From: Clostridiales bacterium
Lineage (GTDB): Bacteria > Bacillota > Clostridia > Oscillospirales > Oscillospiraceae
Assembly (NCBI GenBank): GCA_021200895.1
Contig: JAJQFX010000004.1
Location: 1-15,317 of the forward strand
DNA length: 15,317 nt
Direction: 5' to 3'
The notes beneath the pieces are model-generated. The model saw nothing but the letters and a program-made list of their open reading frames with translations. It was not told where the DNA came from and ran no database searches. Both the position numbers and the translations under genes were made by a program. Within the stretch, counting starts at the first letter, position 1. Every line of letters begins with the position of its first letter. This document shows positions 6,793-13,671 of this stretch, piece after piece.

Positions 6793-9226
6793 ATGGAACA
6801 AAATCAATTCCTTGCGCACATCAGAAAAGAAACCTGTGCCAACGGACGCGAGGTGGAAATCACCCAGACAGTAGAAGCACACTGTCGGCAGACGGCAGAT
6901 TACGCAGCCGATGCGTTGGACTGTGTTGGTTTGTCCCAGAGCGCCCGTTTGGCCGGACTGCTCCATGACTGCGGCAAGCTGACCCAGGCGTATCAAACCT
7001 ACCTTATTCGCGCCTTTCATGGCGAACCGGTTCGTCGGGGCTCTGTCAACCACACCTTTGCCGGAGTGAGGCTTCTGTTGGAGCGGTATCATCAGGATGG
7101 GACAGAGATGTCAGATGTGGCGTGCGAGGTGCTGGCCCTGGCGGTAGGCAGTCACCACGGTTGGTTCGACTGCGTGGACGAACACCAAAAATCCGGCTTC
7201 CAGCACCGCCTGACCAAGGCGGACATCGGCTATGAGGAAGCGATAGGCAACCTTTTCCAACTAGGCATAACTCCGGCAGAGCTTGATTCTCTCTTTGAGG
7301 CGGCATCGGTGGAGCTGTGTCCTGCGTTGGAGCACACCTGTAACATGACGGGTGAGGACGTTGAGGACACCCAATATGATGCCGAAACGGCCTTTTATGC
7401 CGGGCTGCTGGTTCGTCTGATGCTTTCCGCTGTGGTGGAAGGTGACCGCCGGGATACGGCGGAATTTATGCAGGGGGTTCACTTTGCTCTTCGCCGGACA
7501 GATGAGGAACTGCGTAGCCTTTGGGGCGGTTGCCTGGCTAGAGTGGAGCAGAAGTTGGACGGGCTCCCCCATGACTCGGAAATTGACCGGGCAAGGCGGG
7601 AGATTTCAGACCGCTGCAAGGCTGGAGCTACTCTGCCCGGCGGCATCCTTCGCTTGAATGCTCCCACTGGCGGCGGCAAGACCCTGACCTCTCTCCGCTA
7701 CGCCCTGGCCCACGCAGAGGCTGCCGGCAAGCGCCGCCTGATTTTTGTCTCGCCCCTGCTGACTATTTTAGACCAGAATGCCAGAGTGATTCGGGACTAT
7801 GTCCAGGATGACAGCCTGATTTTGGAGCATCACTCCAATCTGGTGAGGGAGGAGAGCATCCCGGACGAGATGGATGAGCGGGAGCTGCTGATGGAAAACT
7901 GGGATGCCCCTATCATCATCACCACCCTGGTTCAGCTGTTGAACACCCTCTTTTCCGGAAAAAATGAGCGCAGTGCGCCGATTCCAGGCTCTGTGCGGCA
8001 GCGTCATCGTCATTGATGAGGTACAGACCGTGCCGGTGAAGCTGCTGTCTCTGTTCTCGCTGGCGGTAAGCTTTTTAGCTGAATTTTGTCAGGCCACGGT
8101 GGTGCTGTGTTCCTCCACTCAGCCGACCATGGAGCAGACCGCCCACCCGCTTCACGGCCCCGTCCGGGAGCTGCTACCCTATGACCCGGCGCTGTGGGCA
8201 GTTTTTCGCCGGACAGAGCTGCGGGACGGCAGCAGCGCCTCGTTGGACGAAATTGCCGACTTATCCCGGGAGCTGCTGGAGGAGGCGGACAGCCTGCTGG
8301 TGGTGTGCAACAAGAAGGACGAGGCGCAGACTCTGTTCCACAGCCTCAAGGGACTTGACGGGGCGTGCTTCCACCTGTCCGCCGCCATGTGTCCTGCTCA
8401 TCGGCGAGACGTGCTGCAAGCCCTTGACGCATCCCTGGCACCTGAGGCAAAGGGCAAAACCCTGTGCGTCGCCACCCAGGTGGTAGAGGCGGGGGTGGAC
8501 ATCTCTTTTGCGCGGTGCCTGCGGTTTGCCGCTGGCATGGACAGCGCAGTCCAGACGGCAGGGCGGCGTAACCGGAACGGTGAAGCGGGACCTGGTGTGG
8601 TCGCACCGGTAATCGTGGTTCAGTGCAAAGACGAAAAGCTGGGGAAGCTGCCCGACATTCAGCGGGGGAAAGATGCCACACTGGATCTGTTTCATGCCTT
8701 TCGGCAGAAGCCGGAGCGTTTTGGAAACGACCTGGCCTCCGACCAAGCCATTCGGTATTACTATCAGCAGTTTTACGCACGGATGCCACTGGGCGCACAG
8801 GATTATAAAGTGGAAAAGAAATCTTTTACACTCTTTTCTCTGCTCTCTTTAAACGAGACGCTGACCCCAGACGAGCAGCTTCCACACTACTTCAAGCAGG
8901 CGTTTCGGCTGGCCGGGTCGTTGTTTGAGGTGTTTGACGAGGATTCCATCGATGTTATCGTACCCTACGGCGAGGGAAAAGAGTTGATTAGCAAGCTGAA
9001 TAGCAGTCGGGCGGAGCACGATTTGGCCTATGCGAAGCAGCTGCTGCAACAGGCGAAGCCCTATTCCGTATCGCTCTATCGCTACCAAGTGGAACGGTTA
9101 AAAAAGGAAGGGGGCCTGCTGGAGCTCTGCAGCGGCGCCACCGCGCTGATTGGACACTACGATGCCCAAACCGGCGTTCTCTTGGAGGAAAAGCCTGGCT
9201 CGATGCCTTATTTGGGGGTGGAATAA
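6793..9226 (+). pseudogene. cas3: Cas3 helicase-nuclease, type I-C, interrupted by a +1 frameshift
   Basis: Cas3 is recruited by target-bound Cascade to unwind and degrade invader DNA. The first part has the HD nuclease: H30, H58-D59 in LLHDCGKL, H87 and H121-H122 in GSHHGW. Walker A follows as APTGGGKT (290-297). After the shift come DEVQ (about 408-411), SSTQPT, and motif VI QTAGRRNRNG (about 587). The frame breaks at the A6 run 7959-7964: removing one A restores one 810-residue reading frame, the usual Cas3 length. Otherwise reading frame one ends at 8016, and frame two is open from an ATG at 7964 to 9226. An excellent AGGAGGTAATT precedes the ATG. A frameshift between Walker A and DEVQ would destroy the helicase, unless it is a sequencing error or slippage is used. 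Confidence 0.93.
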
Positions 9227-9289
9227 GGTCGCAGCGTATATAAATTGTTTGAAACGGCGCACTCAGTCCAGTTTATTGGACAGCAATGC

Positions 9290-9298
9290 TGCTATAAT
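9290..9298 (+). promoter_or_regulatory. Extended -10 promoter element, forward, in the cas3-cas5 gap
   Basis: TG-C-TATAAT (9290-9298) is a perfect extended -10; no good -35 is present at 16-18 bases. It overlaps two inverted repeats, GTCCA-N6-TGGAC (9266-9281) and CAGCA-A-TGCTG (9281-9291), which could be operators. A transcript from here would run antisense through the crRNA-like RNA and on toward cas5. Confidence 0.5.
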
Positions 9299-9307
9299 GG
9301 AGATATA

Positions 9308-9342
9308 GGAAAGGAAACCCGGTGAAGCAAAGCTTCACCGGG
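9308..9342 (-). terminator. Terminator of the crRNA-like RNA
   Basis: On the minus strand an 11-bp perfect stem CCCGGTGAAGC-TTT-GCTTCACCGGG (9342-9318) is followed by TTTCCTTTCC. In the plus direction the same hairpin is followed by CGCTGGGAAC with no T-run, so it serves the minus-strand RNA and not cas3. The stem could also protect the RNA 3' end in place of a second repeat. Confidence 0.8.
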
Positions 9343-9395
9343 CGCTGGGAACGTACATTGCCCAACAAACTTTTCAATCCACAGCTTGCGCTGAC
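9308..9395 (-). ncRNA. crRNA-like RNA (CreR/CreA-type candidate), predicted cas autoregulator
   Basis: A compact RNA unit in the cas3-cas5 gap, opposite to the cas genes. Starting near 9395 it has a degenerate CRISPR repeat (9395-9371): GTC, stem CAGC/GCTG closed by the tetraloop GCAA, then TGGATTGAAAA. The true repeat here also starts GTC, has a stem with a GNRA loop (GCGA), and ends TGGATTGAAAT; ten of eleven handle bases are identical. Next is a 28-base spacer-like part (9370-9343) beginning GTTTGTTGGGCAATGTACGT. It ends in the terminator hairpin. Its first ten bases match the cas5 promoter beside a TTC PAM (9553-9575). By analogy with crRNA-like RNAs that guide Cascade to cas promoters, it is predicted to repress the cas5 operon. 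Cas5 could trim it at the base of the stem. No expression evidence is available. Confidence 0.82.
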
Positions 9396-9401
9396 GGCAC
9401 T

Positions 9402-9430
9402 ATTATAACGCCTGCACACAAAAGGCGCAA
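9402..9430 (-). promoter_or_regulatory. Promoter of the crRNA-like RNA
   Basis: On the minus strand TTGCGC (9430-9425), exactly 17 bases, then a perfect TATAAT (9407-9402). The expected start, about seven bases on, falls at 9395-9396, the first base of the degenerate repeat, so the RNA has essentially no leader. Confidence 0.8.
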
Positions 9431-9522
9431 GTAAAAAAGAGAAAAGGCAGTGGCATCGACGGGAGAATGTGCATCAAAGCGTGATAGAAGTTGAAGCGAT
9501 TGTAAAAAAGCAAAATTTCTTC

Positions 9523-9551
9523 TTGACATTCTCAAACTCTTATCTTGTAAT
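9523..9551 (+). promoter_or_regulatory. Promoter of the cas5-cas8c-cas7-cas4-cas1-cas2 operon
   Basis: TTGACA (9523-9528), 17 bases, TGTAAT (9546-9551): eleven of twelve consensus bases with ideal spacing. Transcription would start near 9558, 50 bases before cas5, inside the predicted crRNA-like target. It shows that the Cascade genes have their own promoter separate from cas3. Confidence 0.88.
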
Positions 9552-9552
9552 C

Positions 9553-9575
9553 AGTTACATAACCCAACAAACGAA
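9553..9575 (+). promoter_or_regulatory. Predicted crRNA-like target site with TTC PAM at the cas5 start of transcription
   Basis: Read on the minus strand from 9575: TTC (PAM), then GTTTGTTGGG (9572-9563) identical to the first ten spacer-like bases, then TTATGTAACT against CAATGTACGT in the RNA. Matches: positions 1-10, 13-17 and 20. Mismatches: 11, 12, 18 and 19; only one of the next eight matches. Type I complexes flip out every sixth base, so 12 and 18 should cost little. A bound complex would cover about 9538-9575, including the -10 and the start site. Confidence 0.8.
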
Positions 9576-9602
9576 TAAGAAAATAAAATTGGAGGTGTAT
9601 CC

Positions 9603-9611
9603 ATGCAATGA
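9603..9611 (+). other. Two-codon upstream reading frame (ATG CAA TGA) overlapping the cas5 start
   Basis: GGAGGTG (9591-9597) is optimally spaced for the ATG at 9603, which is followed by CAA and TGA; the TGA overlaps the cas5 ATG (9608) in the string ATGA. The cas5 ATG itself is 12 bases from GGAGG, a long distance. This may couple cas5 initiation to termination of the two-codon frame, or may be chance. Confidence 0.4.
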
Positions 9612-10336
9612 AGTATCCAAATGTCGTAGAGTTTGAAGTCTCTGGCGACTACGCTCTGTTCTCCGACCCGATCATGCGGGTAGGAGGCGAGAAATGTACC
9701 TATCAGGTACCTACCTATGAGGGGTTGAAGGGCATTCTTTCATCTGTATACTGGAAGCCTACACTAACCTGGATCATTGACGCAGTCCGTGTAATGAACC
9801 AAATCCAGACAGAGGTCAAGGGCGTCCGTCCTATCAAGGACAAAATCGGTGATAACGATCTGTCCTACTACACCTATCTGAAAAACTGCCGCTATCAGGT
9901 ACGCGCCCACTTTGAATGGAACGAAAACCGCCCGGAGCTTGCCGGAGACCGCAATGAGGAGAAGCATCATAACATTGCCAAGCGAATGATTCAAAAGGGT
10001 GGCCGGAGAGATATTTTCCTGGGTGCGCGGGAGTGTCAGGGCTATGTGGAACCCTGCGTGTTCGGGGAAGGGCCTGGCGCCTACGACGAACTGCCGGAGT
10101 TGAGCTTTGGCCTGATGTATCATGGCATCACTTATGCTGATGAGGCATACTCTCCCGGGACGGCAAACCAAATGACCGCCCGTTTCTGGTATCCTACCAT
10201 GAAGAACGGGGTCATCTCCTTTGCGAGGCCGGAGGACTGTCCTTTGACGAAACCGCTGCGTTCCATGGAAATCAAGCCCTTCGGTGTAGAGCGGGGCAAC
10301 TTCTCCGGCCTGGCGGAATTTGAGGAGGTGCAATGA
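9608..10336 (+). CDS. cas5c: Cas5c (Cas5d), crRNA-processing Cascade subunit, type I-C
   Basis: In type I-C systems, which lack Cas6, Cas5 cuts pre-crRNA at the base of the repeat stem and stays bound to the 11-base 5' handle. The 242-residue protein starts with the family pattern MKYPNVVEFEVSGDYALF and has the RAMP-type ferredoxin fold. Residues matching the known catalytic triad (Tyr46, Lys116, His117 in the Bacillus halodurans enzyme) are Y48 and K119-H120 in EEKHHN. The frame is intact. The ATG at 9608 gives the normal N-terminus; an ATG at 9603 is out of frame. Its stop is directly followed by the cas8c ATG. The gene is controlled by the promoter at 9523-9551 and probably by the crRNA-like RNA. 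Confidence 0.95.
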   Translation: MKYPNVVEFEVSGDYALFSDPIMRVGGEKCTYQVPTYEGLKGILSSVYWKPTLTWIIDAVRVMNQIQTEVKGVRPIKDKIGDNDLSYYTYLKNCRYQVRAHFEWNENRPELAGDRNEEKHHNIAKRMIQKGGRRDIFLGARECQGYVEPCVFGEGPGAYDELPELSFGLMYHGITYADEAYSPGTANQMTARFWYPTMKNGVISFARPEDCPLTKPLRSMEIKPFGVERGNFSGLAEFEEVQ

Positions 10337-12137
10337 ATGGGCCTGCTGCAAAAAGCCTGTGAAACCTATGACACCTTCCAGCATTTGGCTGGCGTAGAGA
10401 TTCAGGATAAAGCCACTTTGGCCCCGCCTGGCTACATTTCTACGCAGGCGGACATTGAGATCACGCTGGATCAGGACGGCTGCTTCCTGTCTGCCAGAGC
10501 AGTGGAGAAGACGGAACCCAAAATTGTCATCCCAGTCACAGAGGATTCCGCGGGGCGTACCAGGGCTGCCTGTGCACATCCTCTGTGTGACCAGCTGGTT
10601 TATTTGGCCCCCTATGAGGAAAATAAGCATGCCCTGTATGTGGAACAGTTGGCAGATTGGGCTGCCTCGCCTTATAGCCACCCTCAATTGCAGCCGATTT
10701 TGACTTACATCCATGGGGAGACGATTTTGAGCGACCTTGTCCAGGCCGAAGTGATCACCCTGACCGAAAAGGGACAGCCCAAAAACGAGAAGGCGCTGGT
10801 GCGCTGGGTGGTACTGGGGCTGGATCCGGCAGACAGCGGGCCTTGCTGGACGAATCGGGGGCTGATGGAATCGTTTAGCCGGTATTACGCCAGCCGCAAA
10901 GAGGACTGGCCGAAAAACCTCTGCATGGTTTCCGGGGACTGGGATGTGCTGGCCAGACAGCATATCAAGGGTATCATTCCCGCTAACGGCAACGCCAAGC
11001 TGATTTCCGCCAATGATGATAAAGGTTTTACCTATCGTGGCCGCTTTGACGAAAGCTGGCAGGCGGCCACTGTGGGGTATACTGCCTCCCAAAAGGCGCA
11101 TAACGCTCTGCGTTGGCTGGCGGATAACCAGGGCGTTACCATGGGAGGAAGAACCTTCCTCTGCTGGAATCCCCAGGGGAAGGAAGTCCCGCCCCCCCAC
11201 CAGAGCAATGACCCGGCGAGGTCGCCGGAGTCAGCCCAGCGCCAAAAATCCCACCGAATACCAAAAGCAGCTGTGGGAGACCCTTTCCGGCTGGCAGACC
11301 GATTTGCCCACGAATGCTGACGTGGTCATCGCCGCCTTTGACGCCACCACCGGGCGGCTGGCGTTGACCTATTACAACGAGCTGCTGGCCTCGGACTTCC
11401 TGCAACGGCTGTACGCCTGGGACGCCAGCTGCTGCTGGATCAACGGCGGGTTCGGCGTTCAGTCCCCCGACCTGTACTGGCTGGCGACCTGTGCGTTCGG
11501 CAATTACCGGGAAAGCAAATGGGTCGTGGACGACAGAATTTTGAAGCAACAAATGCAGCGGCTGGTGGCCTGCCGGATAGACCAGGCAATTTTCCCGGTG
11601 GATATAGAGCGTCTGCTGGTGCAGCGGGCATCCAACCTGCAGCTGCTGCCCCAGGAAGAACGCCAACGGCTGCTCTTCATCACCTGTGCGGCCGTCCGAA
11701 AATACCATTATGACACCACAAAGGAGGAATACGGGATGTCATTGGACAAAAATAACATAGATAGGAGCTATCTCTTTGGCCGCCTGTTGGCCATTGCGGA
11801 GGCTGTGGAGCGGAACACCTACGAAGGTAAGGATAAGGAGACAAGGGAACCCAATGCTATCCGGCTGCAAACAGTTTTTGTACAACAGCCCCTGCATACC
11901 TGGACTGTTTTGGAAGACCGCCTGATTCCCTATTATTAGAAGCTGCCGTTTGGCCTGGAAAAGTATTATAAGGATTTGATTTCTGAAATTGCTGACAAAC
12001 TTTCGCCGGATGATAAGACTTTGAACCGGAAACTGGAGGACACCTATGTGCTGGGGTATTACCATCAGCGAGCCTATCGGAAGCCAAAAGACGACGCACA
12101 GGAAACTGCAACCGAAGCGACAACAGAAGAGCCTTAA
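10337..12137 (+). pseudogene. cas8c: Cas8c (Csd1), Cascade large subunit, type I-C, with frameshift and premature TAG
   Basis: Cas8c recognises the PAM and helps open target DNA. Joined, the reading frame is 599 residues, normal for the family. Part one (10337 to about 11200) starts MGLLQKACETYD and contains the conserved GDWDVLARQH and LRWLADNQG segments. The frame then changes between about 11192 and 11247, most simply by one extra C in the C7 run 11192-11198; unshifted reading stops at 11320. Part two continues with PTEYQKQLWETLSGWQ, WDASCCWI and a C-terminal helical region, but a TAG at 11937-11939 interrupts PYY-stop-KLPFG; the frame then stays open to TAA at 12135-12137. AGGAGGTG precedes the ATG. 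Both lesions would remove a functional large subunit if real. Confidence 0.9.
11736..12137 (+). pseudogene. cas11c: Internal Cas11c small subunit within cas8c, interrupted by TAG
   Basis: In type I-C loci the small subunit is made from an internal start inside cas8c. Here AAGGAGG (11721-11727) lies eight bases before an in-frame ATG (11736), a far better ribosome binding site than chance would give inside a coding region. The product starts MSLDKNNIDRSYLFGRLLAI and would be 133 residues, close to known Cas11c. The TAG at 11937 is its codon 68, so only 67 residues would be made as the sequence stands. It is predicted to line the belly of Cascade in two copies. The internal start is inferred from the motif and family precedent. 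Confidence 0.75.
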
Positions 12138-12151
12138 GGAGGTAACAGAAC

Positions 12152-13021
12152 ATGAGCGTATTACAGCATAAAATCGATTTTGTGGCACTGGTCTCCGTGA
12201 CTATGGCCAATGCGAACGGCGATCCCCTGAACGGCAACAGCCCCCGCACTGACTACAATGGCTACGGGGAGATGTCCGACGTGTGCATCAAAAGGAAAAT
12301 TCGCAATCGGATGCAGGACTTGGGCAACCCCATCTTTGTCCAGTCGGAAGAGCGCTGCGACGACGGATGCGCCAGCCTTAGCGAGCGGGCAAGCAAGCTT
12401 CTGGGCAAGATGACCGACCGGGAGGCATCCGCAAGAAAAGCCTGCGAAACCTGGCTGGATGTGCGTTCCTTCGGGCAGGTATTTGCTTTCAAGGACAGCA
12501 AGGGCAAGGATGCCAAGGGGAAGGAAACCAAGGGCGTTTCTGTGGGGGTTCGTGGCCCTGCCTCCATCCACCAGGCAGTCAGCGCCTCCCCTATTCAGGT
12601 GGCAGATATGCAAATCACCAAGAGCGTCAACGGAGACAAGAGTGAAAAGCTCTCCTCCGACCGCATGGGCATGAAGCACTTCGTCCGCTTCGGGCTGTAC
12701 AAGGTCAAAGGCTCCATCAATGTGCAGCTGGCGGAAAAGACCGGCTTTACCCAAGATGATGCCGAGACAGTGAAGGAGTGCCTGCGGACGCTTTTTGTCA
12801 ACGATGCTTCCTCCGCCCGCCCGGACGGCTCCATGGAGGTCGTTCGGCTCTACTGGTGGGAGCACAACTGCAAAGACGGGCAGTATTCCTCCGCCCGGGT
12901 GCATCGCTCCGTTAAAGTGACACAGAAGGACCCCTCTGCTCTGCCCGCCTCGGTGGAGGACTATGAGATCACCTTGGAGACCTTACCCGGTCTGGAGCCG
13001 GAGGTGATCGATGGCGTTTGA
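12152..13021 (+). CDS. cas7c: Cas7c (Csd2), Cascade backbone subunit, type I-C
   Basis: Cas7 polymerises along the crRNA spacer and forms the Cascade backbone. The 289-residue protein begins with the Csd2 pattern FVALVSVTMANANGDPLNGN, followed by GYGEMSDVCIKRKIRNR, which binds RNA, and the GPASIHQAVSASPIQV and ITKSVNG segments. The frame is intact. AAGGAGGTAAC lies immediately upstream, a very strong ribosome binding site fitting the need for about seven copies per complex. Its 3' end overlaps the cas4 start by 11 bases. Confidence 0.95.
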   Translation: MSVLQHKIDFVALVSVTMANANGDPLNGNSPRTDYNGYGEMSDVCIKRKIRNRMQDLGNPIFVQSEERCDDGCASLSERASKLLGKMTDREASARKACETWLDVRSFGQVFAFKDSKGKDAKGKETKGVSVGVRGPASIHQAVSASPIQVADMQITKSVNGDKSEKLSSDRMGMKHFVRFGLYKVKGSINVQLAEKTGFTQDDAETVKECLRTLFVNDASSARPDGSMEVVRLYWWEHNCKDGQYSSARVHRSVKVTQKDPSALPASVEDYEITLETLPGLEPEVIDGV

Positions 13022-13671
13022 CGAGGACGACTACCTGCAACTTTCCGGCATCCAACACTTCGTCTTTTGCCGCCGCCAATGGGCCCTCATCCATCTGGAG
13101 CAGCAGTGGGCAGAGAACCTGCGCACCACCGAGGGGGAGCTGCTCCACAAGAACGCCCACGACGCGGAGCAGCGGACCCTCCGGGGCGACCTGCTGACCG
13201 TCCGGGCCATGCGGGTACACTCTGCCCGGCTGGGGCTCTCCGGGGAGTGCGACGTGGTGGAGTTCCGGCGCTCCGCGGACGGGGTGCCGTTGGCAGGGGA
13301 AAAAGGCTTATGGACGCCCTACCCCCGTGGAGTACAAGCGGGGCAAGACCAAGCCCACCGCCTGCGACGAGGCCCAGCTCTGCGCCCAGGCCATGTGCCT
13401 GGAGGAAATGCTGTGCTGCACAGTTCCGGAGGGGGCGCTGTTCTACGGCCAGCCACGGCGGCGGCAGGAGGTGACCTTCACCCCAGAGCTGCGGACGCTG
13501 GTGGAGGACGCCGCCGCAGAGATGCATCAGCTGTTTCAGCGGGGGTACACGCCAAAGAGCAGGCCCACAAAGGGCTGCAACGCCTGCTCACTGAAAGACC
13601 TGTGCCTGCCACGTCTGGCCAAAGCACCCAGTGTGGCGGACTACCTGAGAGGGGAGCTGAAGGAGCCTTGA
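13011..13671 (+). pseudogene. cas4: Cas4 exonuclease, spacer-acquisition factor, with +1 frameshift
   Basis: Cas4 is a RecB-like Fe-S nuclease that works with Cas1-Cas2 to choose and trim prespacers by PAM. Part one has C20 in FVFCRRQW and the metal site D81 in GECDVVEF; part two has E107 and K109 in VEYKRGK and the cluster C189-x2-C192-x5-C198. The four cysteines fit a 4Fe-4S cluster. The frame breaks at the C5 run 13322-13326; removing one C joins TPYP to VEYKRGK and gives 219 residues, the family length. Without correction, frame one runs on into cas1 without a stop. The ATG overlaps the end of cas7 and is preceded by GGAGGTG. The stop overlaps the cas1 TTG by three bases. Confidence 0.92.

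Noticed and set aside
9318..9342. Hairpin as the terminator of cas3
   Set aside because: In the plus direction it is followed by CGCTGGGAAC without a T-run; only the minus direction gives a U-rich tail.
9603..9605. ATG at 9603 as the cas5 start
   Set aside because: It is out of frame and stops after two codons; 9608 gives the standard Cas5c N-terminus.
9764..11200. Long minus-strand frames opposite cas5/cas8c and cas1
   Set aside because: They are antisense shadows of high-GC coding sequence with no recognisable domain or ribosome binding site.
11937..11939. TAG read as a sense codon genome-wide
   Set aside because: truB in the same window ends in TAG at a normal place, so TAG appears to be a stop.
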